Shown one piece after another: positions 1 through 7,703 of a DNA stretch of 64,000 bases. Source of the stretch: JAFAGX01 sp035623255 (GTDB lineage Bacteria; Acidobacteriota; Terriglobia; Terriglobales; Acidobacteriaceae); NCBI GenBank assembly GCA_035623255.1, contig DASPTU010000106.1, positions 1-64,000 of the forward strand, given 5' to 3'. The notes below the pieces were generated by a model. That model made no database searches. It was not told the origin of the DNA and saw only the letters and a program-made list of their open reading frames with translations. Numbering within the stretch: position 1 is the first letter of the stretch; each line of letters begins with the position of its first letter. The position numbers and the translations under genes are program-made.

Positions 1-2946
1 GATGAATGTAGTGAAATTGCCATTATCGATCGTGTGGGAGTAGGTGTAATTCGCAGTCAGATTGAAATTCTTTCTGCGTTCCATCACGGTCAGCGTTCCG
101 CCGTGGTAAATGGCGTTGGCAACGTCGTTGTTGTAGTCCTCGAGGCCCGCGCTCAACGTTTGCAAGCCCGAACCGAACACGCCGCCGAAGAACGGCCCTA
201 GTCCTGCCACGGCTCCAGTCCCGAGCGTGGGAGTACCCGTACAGGGTGTGAGACCGCCGTTCGCGTCCAGCAGTCCAGGCATCCATTCAGGGAGGGGATC
301 CGTGGGTGGTGCTGTTTTGGTCGTGCCGGCGGGACACGGAATGTTGATGTTGTTACCGCGAACCAGTTTATGAGCCTCCACGAACAAGTAACTCAGATTA
401 ACCGCGAAGCCGCCGCCGAATTGATGGTCAATTTCCAAGCTGCCCTGCTCGGCGTAGGGTGTCCGCGAATTGTGATCCATACCACCTTCGCCAATGCCGC
501 ATGCTCCTGTCGTGAAGCAGGTACCGGCCATCTCAACGGAAGGAAAAGCCGTGTTATAGGCTCCTGTCTGGATGATCTTGGCTGCAAGACAGGGCGCTTG
601 GGGCACGCCCGCACATGGTGATCCGGGTGGGCCCGGCGACGGCGGATCCGCGAGCAGTTGGTAACCCTGGTTCGCCTGCCCCAGATTGGACATGATGTTG
701 GGGAACTGCTGTGGCTGAATTCCGGCGCCTTTGCAAATGGCCGCAATGGAGGCTGGCGCGTGATTGTCGCACTGATAACCCGCAACGATCTTCTGCGTGT
801 TGGGGACGAAGAAGAAGGTAAGGTTTTGCCGGTCAAAGAAAACACCGAATCCAGCGCGGATTACCGTGTTTGAGGTCGGAGCATACGCCAGCCCAACCCG
901 AGGTTGAAACTCATTGTAATCATTGTTCACAAATTGTGATAAACCGGTTTCCACGTCCCAGCGCAAACCGTAGTTTAGAGTCAACTTGGGAGTGACCTTC
1001 CATTGATCTTGCGCAAACACACCCCAATATCCGTGATCAATGGTTCGGCTGTAGAAGTTAAAGAATGAGGGAGGGTAAGCGTTAGCCCAGGTCGAATTCG
1101 GGAATCCTCCGCCATTGAGTGGATTGGCAGTGGTTACGGTCGGCGTGCAGGGAGTAGCGGAGCAGGCGTTGGGATCAGTGGGGAGAGGAGTGCCTGCGTA
1201 CATGAAGACGACACCATTGTCTTGAGGCACCGGGCATTGCGCGGATGCCCCCCCGAGCCCCGTGGCCCCCGTAGGATAGTTGGCCCCGAAATTAGTATTG
1301 AAGTATTGCGCAAAATCCGTAAAGCAAGATATGCCGGGTATAAGCATGCGAACCGGCGTGAACCCGGGGAAATTCTCCAGGCTTGTAAGCCAGTTACCAT
1401 CAGCCCCAAACTTCATGAGGTGATTGCTCTTGACCCAGGACAACGATTCCGACAACTGGGCCCGCGTTTCGTAAAGTCGATCGTTGGTTCCAAAATTATG
1501 GCCGAGTTCGAGATCGTTCAAAATACTAAAGTCCGGTTGGCCTGTAGCACCCGGAAAGTTGTAATGCCGACGCGCATATTGCGCCAGCACCGTGTTAACC
1601 AGGTTGGGTTTCAACAACGAGTTTATAGTGGCGACCACCGACTGATCGCGGACGAAAAGATCTCGCCCGCCACTTGGCACACCGATACCGCCGCCATCCA
1701 GCGTGTTTCCGACCAGTTCGCCGAGCGAACGGATGTCCTCAGCGTTGTAGCGCAGTGCGAGACGATTATTGGTCGTGAGCTGGTGATCTAATCTAGCAAA
1801 ACCAAAGTCGTCGTTTCCCGTCTTCAGGAAGCCCTGCAAAAAGCCGAATGCCTGCCCTTGGGTGATATTGGCCGGATTGCCAGCGAAATTTGGAAGACAC
1901 CCGGCGAGCGCGCCCGAGCAACCTTCTGGCGCAAGGCCCATTAGCGCTTTCGCCTGATCGATCAGCAAAATGTTATTCACCAAATCCGGCGGATAGACTG
2001 GCGACTGCGCGCTGCGCTTACCTTCGTAGTTCATGTAAAAGAAGGTCTTGTTCTTGATGATGGGACCGCCCAACGAAGCACCGAATTGATTTTGCCGATA
2101 TTCGTGGGGGAGGGGCGCGGGCTGCAGAACTGAGCGCGCGTCGGTCGCGCTATTTTGAAAATATTCGTAAATGGACCCGTGCAAATTGTTCGTTCCCGAC
2201 TTGGTCACGATATTGACGATTCCGCCCACCGCACGACCGTACTCCGCGCCAAAGCTGTTGTTCACGACGCGGAATTCCTGTACGGCTTCCTGGGGTGGTG
2301 TCGCGCGCTGGATGCCGCTGGCAGAGTTGACGAAGTCGGCTCCGTCAACTGTGATCTCATTGCTGAATGAGCGCATGCCGGCAAACGAAATCTGAGTCAC
2401 TTCAAACTCAGTGAAGGTTGTTCCCAGGCTGGTGCGGCTGGAGGCCACGCCGGGAGTGAGAAGGGCGAAGTCAGTGAACACCCGATTGCTAATAGGTAAT
2501 GACTGAATCTGTTGAGTCTCTACCACTTGGCTGATCTCGGTTTTCGTCGGCTCGATCAATGGGGCTTCCGTAGTTACCGTCACTACTTCGGAAGCCGACG
2601 CCACTTTCAGCGTGGCATTGACTGTTGCTGTCTGGCCGACGGTCAACGTGAGGCCAGTTTCCTTAAACTTGGCGAATCCGGCTGAGCTGATGGTTAGCTC
2701 GTATTTCCCGGGAGGAAGGTTGGGTACTACGAAAAAGCCCGCGGTATTGGTGGTTGACTGAAAACTTTGGTTGGTGTCGAGATCGCGCACCGCAACTTGC
2801 GCGCTAACCACAGCTCGTCCGCCGGCGTCCAGGACCGTGCCGTTCAGTTGAGCGAAGCCCAGGCCGGCTTGTGCAACAGCGGATGGGGTAGAAACTACTA
2901 CTACACTGAGGAGCAAGAGAATAACACCCAACCAGCGTGCTCTCAT
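1..2946 (-). CDS. TonB-dependent receptor, Oar-like, C-terminus outside window
   Basis: An uninterrupted minus-strand frame of 982 codons runs off the window edge, so the C-terminal barrel strands are missing. The ATG at 2946 has an AAGGGGAT ribosome site. Residues 1-26 are a signal peptide (MRARWLGVILLLLSVVVVST then a Sec-type cleavage region). Residues about 35-115 form a carboxypeptidase-regulatory-like beta-sandwich (NGTVLDAGGRAVVSAQV). A plug domain follows, with IVNIVTKSGTNNLHGSIYEY, and then a beta-barrel rich in aromatic and Asn residues. Receptors of this build are outer-membrane proteins, energised by TonB where transport has been shown; many in Acidobacteriota have unknown ligands. 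It lies 270 bp from the aromatic operon and is transcribed in the same direction, so uptake of lignin-derived oligomers is possible but unproven. Confidence 0.9.
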   Translation of the reverse strand, partial: MRARWLGVILLLLSVVVVSTPSAVAQAGLGFAQLNGTVLDAGGRAVVSAQVAVRDLDTNQSFQSTTNTAGFFVVPNLPPGKYELTISSAGFAKFKETGLTLTVGQTATVNATLKVASASEVVTVTTEAPLIEPTKTEISQVVETQQIQSLPISNRVFTDFALLTPGVASSRTSLGTTFTEFEVTQISFAGMRSFSNEITVDGADFVNSASGIQRATPPQEAVQEFRVVNNSFGAEYGRAVGGIVNIVTKSGTNNLHGSIYEYFQNSATDARSVLQPAPLPHEYRQNQFGASLGGPIIKNKTFFYMNYEGKRSAQSPVYPPDLVNNILLIDQAKALMGLAPEGCSGALAGCLPNFAGNPANITQGQAFGFLQGFLKTGNDDFGFARLDHQLTTNNRLALRYNAEDIRSLGELVGNTLDGGGIGVPSGGRDLFVRDQSVVATINSLLKPNLVNTVLAQYARRHYNFPGATGQPDFSILNDLELGHNFGTNDRLYETRAQLSESLSWVKSNHLMKFGADGNWLTSLENFPGFTPVRMLIPGISCFTDFAQYFNTNFGANYPTGATGLGGASAQCPVPQDNGVVFMYAGTPLPTDPNACSATPCTPTVTTANPLNGGGFPNSTWANAYPPSFFNFYSRTIDHGYWGVFAQDQWKVTPKLTLNYGLRWDVETGLSQFVNNDYNEFQPRVGLAYAPTSNTVIRAGFGVFFDRQNLTFFFVPNTQKIVAGYQCDNHAPASIAAICKGAGIQPQQFPNIMSNLGQANQGYQLLADPPSPGPPGSPCAGVPQAPCLAAKIIQTGAYNTAFPSVEMAGTCFTTGACGIGEGGMDHNSRTPYAEQGSLEIDHQFGGGFAVNLSYLFVEAHKLVRGNNINIPCPAGTTKTAPPTDPLPEWMPGLLDANGGLTPCTGTPTLGTGAVAGLGPFFGGVFGSGLQTLSAGLEDYNNDVANAIYHGGTLTVMERRKNFNLTANYTYSHTIDNGNFTTFI

Positions 2947-3133
2947 AAGATCCCCTTCTTGAGCGATCTTTGTTTCCAATCCTCGACCAGAAGAATGCCC
3001 AGATTGCCCGTCAGGTCGTGCAGCAAACAGTGCAGCAGCTATGAGATCAGGTCAAAAGACTCTTGTTGCCAAGATTCCCCACAAACGCCGGCAAATGATT
3101 ACTATGTTCCAATGCATACTGTCAACACAAAAA

Positions 3134-3141
3134 TGTATACA
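3134..3141. promoter_or_regulatory. TGTATACA palindrome upstream of the TonB receptor
   Basis: A perfect 8-bp palindrome lies 188 bp upstream of the receptor start. The same core occurs before purU (22837-22844), and one-mismatch copies lie before the gntR gene. FadR-type GntR regulators often bind short palindromes of this kind. Assigning it to the local GntR protein is inference from three or four short sites. Confidence 0.3.
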
Positions 3142-3216
3142 GGAATCAAAGTTTTGCTGGACCGTTTTCGAATTTGCTTGCACTTATGCCAACTTGATCA
3201 AATGTGCTGTATGCAA

Positions 3217-4080
3217 TCAACGATGATGGACTCCCGCCGCCCCCAGCAACTCTCCAAGGCTGCGGAGGACACGATGTGGCCTTCTAGCCAGCGGCTGCTT
3301 GGCCCAGTCGGGTGCTTTGGCTATGCCCGTGGTCACCCCGAACCCGACAGCACCCCCTCGCCGGGCCATAATCATTTCGACCAGAGGATCGTCGCCGACA
3401 ACGCCTACCTTGCTCATCGATATTCCCAGCTTCTTTGCCACTAACTTCAGAGCGTGGAGTGAAGGTTTCCCGGTGAGAATCATCGGCGCGCGAGTGATCC
3501 TGCGCACCGCCGCCGAAATGGCGTAAGAGTAACCCATGGTTCTGCCGCCAGCAGTTGCGAAAAATGGCACGTCAGACGCCACATACAGCTTGGCGCCATT
3601 CCAAATGGCTTTCGCTGCCGCTTCGATATCGTTCATGCGACAGTCGGGATGCCACCCGATGTACACTGCATCGACTTGCTCGGTGCCGTTGTCGCCGGTG
3701 AAAACGATTTCGATGCCCGCCTCTGCTAACGCGTGCCCAACACCGGGCGTTCCTAATACCAGAGCCCGTCTGACGCCCCGGCGCGGCATCAGGTCCGCCG
3801 CCACGCTGGAAGGTGTAAGCAACGCATCATCGGGGATGGGCAAACCGAGCGCCCGAAGCTTAGGGGCTTGTACCGATGAGGGATAGTTCGTTCCATTTGT
3901 GAGCACAACAAAGGGAATACCGCGAGTTTTTAAAGTGTTCAGAAGCTCAACAGCGCCGGGCAGCACCTGGTAGCCGCTGAGGGAACGGTCGGACAGCACC
4001 AGGGTCCCGTCCAGATCGAACACGAAGCCCTCTACATGTCGAAGCCTCCCATCCCTGCCACTTTTTGAGGTTTTTTTCAT
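3217..4080 (-). CDS. HAD-IIA family phosphatase, NagD-like
   Basis: A 287-residue haloacid-dehalogenase-fold hydrolase. Motif I is FDLDGTLVLSD (about residues 21-31), motif II is the Thr in VLTNGTNYPSS, and motif IV is VVGDDPLVEM near the C-terminus. The C2-type cap between them is that of the NagD/PGP branch, whose members dephosphorylate small phosphate esters. It is the last gene of the operon starting near 9557 and begins 4 bp after the carboxyltransferase gene, so co-translation is likely. In kinase/carboxylase pathways for hydroxyacetophenones the phosphate put on the phenol must come off after carboxylation; this enzyme is the natural candidate. That role is inference. A general nucleotide or sugar phosphatase remains possible from sequence alone. 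Confidence 0.85.
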   Translation of the reverse strand: MKKTSKSGRDGRLRHVEGFVFDLDGTLVLSDRSLSGYQVLPGAVELLNTLKTRGIPFVVLTNGTNYPSSVQAPKLRALGLPIPDDALLTPSSVAADLMPRRGVRRALVLGTPGVGHALAEAGIEIVFTGDNGTEQVDAVYIGWHPDCRMNDIEAAAKAIWNGAKLYVASDVPFFATAGGRTMGYSYAISAAVRRITRAPMILTGKPSLHALKLVAKKLGISMSKVGVVGDDPLVEMIMARRGGAVGFGVTTGIAKAPDWAKQPLARRPHRVLRSLGELLGAAGVHHR

Positions 4081-4084
4081 GCCC

Positions 4085-5563
4085 TTACGCCTTGCGCAAC
4101 TGTGGCCGGCCCTTCAACTCCAGCTTGAACCCAGGCTTGTCAACCGAGAGGCGTGCAATATCGCAACGCGTCGCAAGATCACGAAGCAAGCGCATCAGCG
4201 GGGCAATGTCCGGATTGTAGGTTTGCGGTGCGGAGCCGGCGGCTCTCATCGCGTCGACCTGTTCGCCGGGCATGGTGGCCCGAAGGAGGAACTCCTCATC
4301 GCTAAGCTCTGGCCCGATCCGCTTTCGCAACTCGGCAAGCGGTATGACGGGCTCCTGGCGAAGCTCGCCTGTGCGAGGCAAAGAGTCGATGCGATCCATC
4401 ACCTCCGGCGCAATCGGCAGGGTGGGTTTTCCGAACCGACCCAGGGCGTAGCGAATCACTTCGTCCGACACCACCGCGTAGCGCTCTTTTCGAGTTACGT
4501 TCATCACCGCTTGCGTCAACAGCATCTGTGAAAAGGGTGTCATCACGATCGGCCAGCCCAACTCCTGGCGCACCCGGCCCAACTCTTCGATTACCGCGCC
4601 CTCCAGATGCGCAAGCCTGCTTTCCGCCAAGTGCCGGCGCATCGTCCCCGTCATCCCACCCGGCAACTGATGATGGAAATATGCAGCGTCAAAAGGCTGG
4701 GGACGTCCGGCGGGAAGCCCTTCGGCTTCCGCCAGGCGTGTGAAATAACGGCCAATCTCAGCCAACGCCTGGTCGTCGATCTCTACCTGGTGCCCAAGTT
4801 CGCGCAGATTGGAAACAACGCGCTCCGCAGGCGGGTTCGAAATCCCATCACTTGCGGCACCCGAGGCACATTGCACCGTGCCCACACCCCACTCGGGTGC
4901 GTCCATGTAAACCAACTCACCCAGACCGATGGTGCAATGGGAATGGAGTTCCAGGGGCTTGTTTCCAATGACCGCCTTGATCGCGGGAATCATGGTCCGC
5001 GCGCGCAAGGGCGTTAGAAGTCCACCAGGATCCTTGATGTAAAGCGCATCCACATGCGGACTGGCGGCAAGTTTCCGGGCACGGTCTAGATAGCGCGCAT
5101 CATCGTCGATCGGGGTTATGGTAAAGACCAGAGCGGCGATCACGAATTCGCCGCCAACTTCCTTGATCATTTGCGCGCAGGCAATATTGGAATCGGCATT
5201 GTTCATCGGATCGGCCAGCGCGAAGCGGCGGATCCCATTTTTCGCCAGAGTGCTGAACGCCAGTTTCATGAATTCGGGGGTGGCAGTTTCCCAGGAGATA
5301 AAACGGAACCCTGTCGAAAGAAATTGCAGCGGCGTATTCGGCGTGGCCCTCGCCATCAGTCGGATTCGCTCCCAGGGGTCTTCCTTCTTGTAGCGAACAG
5401 CAACGCCCATGTGGGTGGAGGTGGTAAAGTCAATCGCCTTAAAACCCACCCGATCCATAACGGGTGCAATGGTCAGAGTTTTGGCGGTGTCGATGCCGAG
5501 CGCCGCCCACAGACTCTGGTTGCCATCTCGGAGTGAAGTCTCAACAATTTGAATCTTGGCCAT
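4085..5563 (-). CDS. Biotin-dependent carboxyltransferase subunit (PycB/OadA-like)
   Basis: A 492-residue HMGL-like TIM-barrel carboxyltransferase. Asp13 in TSLRDGNQS and the HSHC pair (His207, His209) are expected metal ligands, and Lys177 in ALYIKDPGG matches the carbamylated Lys of the family. The PycB_OADA-type C-terminal region follows, but there is no biotinyl domain; that is encoded by the next gene upstream, 3 bp away. Family members move CO2 from carboxybiotin to a 2-oxo acid or another enolisable ketone. No membrane subunits of an oxaloacetate decarboxylase pump are nearby. Together with the kinase subunits and phosphatase this fits a carboxylase for phosphorylated aryl methyl ketones. 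Substrate is inferred, and pyruvate or oxaloacetate cannot be excluded. Confidence 0.87.
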   Translation of the reverse strand: MAKIQIVETSLRDGNQSLWAALGIDTAKTLTIAPVMDRVGFKAIDFTTSTHMGVAVRYKKEDPWERIRLMARATPNTPLQFLSTGFRFISWETATPEFMKLAFSTLAKNGIRRFALADPMNNADSNIACAQMIKEVGGEFVIAALVFTITPIDDDARYLDRARKLAASPHVDALYIKDPGGLLTPLRARTMIPAIKAVIGNKPLELHSHCTIGLGELVYMDAPEWGVGTVQCASGAASDGISNPPAERVVSNLRELGHQVEIDDQALAEIGRYFTRLAEAEGLPAGRPQPFDAAYFHHQLPGGMTGTMRRHLAESRLAHLEGAVIEELGRVRQELGWPIVMTPFSQMLLTQAVMNVTRKERYAVVSDEVIRYALGRFGKPTLPIAPEVMDRIDSLPRTGELRQEPVIPLAELRKRIGPELSDEEFLLRATMPGEQVDAMRAAGSAPQTYNPDIAPLMRLLRDLATRCDIARLSVDKPGFKLELKGRPQLRKA

Positions 5564-5566
5564 TGC

Positions 5567-6016
5567 TCAAGCCTCTGGACGCACACGGATCAGCACCTCA
5601 CCATACTCGACGGCGCCACCATTCTTGACCAAAATCTCCGCCACCTCGCCTTTCACCTCCGCGCGGACAGTGTGCATGAGTTTCATCACTTCGATGATTC
5701 CAATCACCGTCTCTTCCGTCACCTTGGTCCCCAACTGAACGAACGGAGGTTCCCCAGGCTTAGGGGCAATGTAAAAGATCCCGACGAGAGGAGAAGGGAT
5801 TTCCAGCAGACCAGGTTCAGACGGCGGCCTTGGTCTTGGCTGTAGCGGGGAATTCGGCAGCGGTGTCGGTAGAGGTGGAGGATCGGCAGCTTGCTGCACC
5901 ATCGACCCGCGCTGCAGGTTCAATTTGACACCATCTATTTCGAGCGACAACTGATCGAAGCTCGATTCCTCGAGGATGCGCAGGATCTCGGCCACATCTT
6001 TGGCCGTGAGCGTCAA
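5567..6016 (-). CDS. Biotin carboxyl carrier protein (AccB-like)
   Basis: A 149-residue carrier. Residues 1-36 resemble the AccB N-terminus (VAEILRILEESSFDQLSLEI), residues 43-70 form a Pro-rich linker, and residues about 75-147 form the biotinyl domain. The biotinylated Lys is Lys112 in IEVMKLMHTV. The start is a TTG whose T-T-G-A overlaps the stop of the upstream kinase subunit; GGAGG six bases ahead of it supports this start. The product carries CO2 between a biotin carboxylase and the adjacent carboxyltransferase. No biotin carboxylase (AccC) gene is in the window, so the carrier may borrow the housekeeping one. Confidence 0.92.
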   Translation of the reverse strand: MTLTAKDVAEILRILEESSFDQLSLEIDGVKLNLQRGSMVQQAADPPPLPTPLPNSPLQPRPRPPSEPGLLEIPSPLVGIFYIAPKPGEPPFVQLGTKVTEETVIGIIEVMKLMHTVRAEVKGEVAEILVKNGGAVEYGEVLIRVRPEA

Positions 6017-7062
6017 CGGCGGCCTCCGAAGATGTTCATCACGTGCATAAGCGGGTTCTCCGCCGGTTTGGCAACTGGTGGTTTATCCTTCCCTGACCAC
6101 ACGGTCTCAGGGCGGCTCTGCAGCAACAGGATCTCGCCCTCGCGATCAATCGCCCACTCGATGTCCTGCGGCTTTCCGTAATGCCTTTCGACTTTGCCGC
6201 CGATTTCCGCCAGAGCACTTAGCTCTACGTCGCTGATCGAGGGTACATGGCGAAGCTCTTCTGGTGTTGCTTCGTCTCTAATCCCACCGCCCTCGGCTGG
6301 CATATGTCGGCGGAGCTTGTCCGAAATTTCACGCACTGTGATTTGGCCGGTAATTTTGCCAATCACAAAGCGATCCGGCGTGACTTCACCGCTCACCACC
6401 GCGGAGCCCAGGCCCCAGGCTGCCTCAACCGTGATCACCGAGCGGTCGCCGGTCAGCGGGCTGCGCGTAAACATCACTCCCGCCGAGCGTGCGTCCACCA
6501 TCTTTTGTATGACTACCGCGATCGCTACTCCATCTTCCGGCATGCCGTGTTTGCGGCGATACGAGACGGACGGAACCGAGTACAGGCTGGCCCAGCAAGA
6601 GCGCACGTGTTTGAGAGTAGCCTCGGCACCCTTCACCCAGAGATAAGTGTCCTGCAGGCCGGCGAAACTGGCATCGTCTGAATCCTCAGCCGTAGCCGAG
6701 GACCGCACGGCCAGCGGCCAGCTAAGGTTCGCCCCGCACAGCTCAGCATGTGCGGCTATGATGTCCGCGCAAAGATCGTCCGGCAAAGGCGCTCTCTCGA
6801 AACGCGATCGCACATTTTCGGAAAATGAGCTGAGCTCTGCCAGGTCATGATCGCTCAGCACCTGCCCTCGCGATCGGATTGCGTTTCCCTCCTCCAACTC
6901 GCCTAAGAAGCGTTCAAACGCATGCGTAGTTACGACAAAACCAGCCGGCACTGCGATACCGGCCCGCGTCAGTTCGCCCAATGAACCGCCTTTGCCTCCA
7001 ACGGTGCCACGATTCGCAAGGGTGATTCCGGCGAACCAACTGATGTTTGCGGTGGAACGCAT
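6013..7062 (-). CDS. PEP-synthase-like ATP-binding subunit (PpsB/HpeH-like small subunit)
   Basis: A 349-residue protein equal to the PEP/pyruvate-binding (ATP-grasp) N-terminal part of PEP synthase. Diagnostic stretches are VGGKGGSLGEL, VRSSATAEDSDDASFAGLQD and GVMFTRSPLTGD; the C-terminal part has DIEWAIDREGEILLLQSRPE. The phosphohistidine domain is absent and sits in a separate gene (7704-9557), as in two-subunit phenylphosphate synthase and hydroxyacetophenone kinases. There the small subunit binds ATP and phosphorylates the swivelling His domain of the large one. Its stop overlaps the biotin carrier start. The sizes, near 38 and 70 kDa, match those of known aryl kinases. Confidence 0.85.
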   Translation of the reverse strand: MRSTANISWFAGITLANRGTVGGKGGSLGELTRAGIAVPAGFVVTTHAFERFLGELEEGNAIRSRGQVLSDHDLAELSSFSENVRSRFERAPLPDDLCADIIAAHAELCGANLSWPLAVRSSATAEDSDDASFAGLQDTYLWVKGAEATLKHVRSCWASLYSVPSVSYRRKHGMPEDGVAIAVVIQKMVDARSAGVMFTRSPLTGDRSVITVEAAWGLGSAVVSGEVTPDRFVIGKITGQITVREISDKLRRHMPAEGGGIRDEATPEELRHVPSISDVELSALAEIGGKVERHYGKPQDIEWAIDREGEILLLQSRPETVWSGKDKPPVAKPAENPLMHVMNIFGGRR

Positions 7063-7071
7063 CGCACCTGT

Positions 7072-7620
7072 TCAAATGTAAAGCTGTTTGTTGATTGCAA
7101 TGCCGTGCTCGCGGCAATAGCTTTCGTAATGATTGATGAACCACCAGACATCGACCGTTTCGACGAAATTACCGGAGTCATCGTAGAACTCAAGTGGTCC
7201 CTGGAGCCAACCGAACAGCTTGACACCGTTGGGATGGTCGCTCACGAGCGTATGGATGAGTCCGGGCGTTTCGTAGATGAAGCCGCCCGGGCCAGCCACC
7301 CAATCATATTCGAGATAGCGGGCGCTGCCCTCGAGGCAGATCATTACCACCGTGCCACGGTGTTTGTGGGTACCGATCACGCCTGCTGACTTTATCCACA
7401 GAATGTTGCTGAAGATGTTGTGCCGCGTATCGAAAAGGAGATGGCGGATAGCGGCATTGGGGCCAAACGGCACCCATGGGCTCTCCTGTTCCGAGGAGCC
7501 CACAAACGTGCCCGCAATGCCGTGCCGTTTGATTACCTCTGCATAGGCTTCAGGTACGTCCACGATTTTGTAAGCAGTGGACGGCGGAGCCGTCATTTTC
7601 GTGATGATTGACGTTGTCAT
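7072..7620 (-). CDS. Cupin, 2,4'-dihydroxyacetophenone dioxygenase-like
   Basis: A 182-residue single-domain cupin placed between the two kinase subunit genes. The ATG at 7620 is chosen because AGGAGGAG lies eight bases ahead. Metal-site candidates are the two His of GTHKHRGTVV and the His of ETPGLIHTLV. It ends in FINHYESYCREHG followed by INKQLYI, a tail shared with a second cupin at 28180-28674. The family includes the non-haem iron enzyme cleaving 2,4'-dihydroxyacetophenone to 4-hydroxybenzoate and formate; most relatives are uncharacterised. Its place in an acetophenone-type operon makes C-C bond cleavage of an aryl ketone or aroyl-acetate a reasonable guess. Confidence 0.8.
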   Translation of the reverse strand: MTTSIITKMTAPPSTAYKIVDVPEAYAEVIKRHGIAGTFVGSSEQESPWVPFGPNAAIRHLLFDTRHNIFSNILWIKSAGVIGTHKHRGTVVMICLEGSARYLEYDWVAGPGGFIYETPGLIHTLVSDHPNGVKLFGWLQGPLEFYDDSGNFVETVDVWWFINHYESYCREHGIAINKQLYI

Positions 7621-7682
7621 GATGTATCTCCTCCTACGTGCTAGGTCTGTATCATCTCTGTCTCCCTTGTGGTGAAAAGACA

Positions 7683-7702
7683 ACCACAGAGCACACAGAG
7701 AC
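7683..7702 (+). repeat. Short dispersed repeat, ACCACAGAGCACACAGAG type
   Basis: An 18-20 bp CACAGAG-rich unit in the gap between the large kinase subunit and the cupin gene. Reading ACCACAGAGCACACAGAG, it recurs as an inverted pair at 18203-18265. Both copies are intergenic, within operons, beside hydrolase or dioxygenase genes. It may form a small hairpin with CTTGTGGT just before it. Function is not known. Confidence 0.5.
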
Positions 7703-7703
7703 G

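Noticed and set aside
2767..3444. A 225-codon plus-strand open frame over the TonB receptor start and the phosphatase end
   Set aside because: It lies antisense to two well-supported genes, has no recognisable motif and looks like a shadow of their codon use.
4085..6016. Sodium-pumping oxaloacetate decarboxylase
   Set aside because: No membrane beta or gamma subunit genes are near, and the biotin domain is AccB-like and encoded separately.
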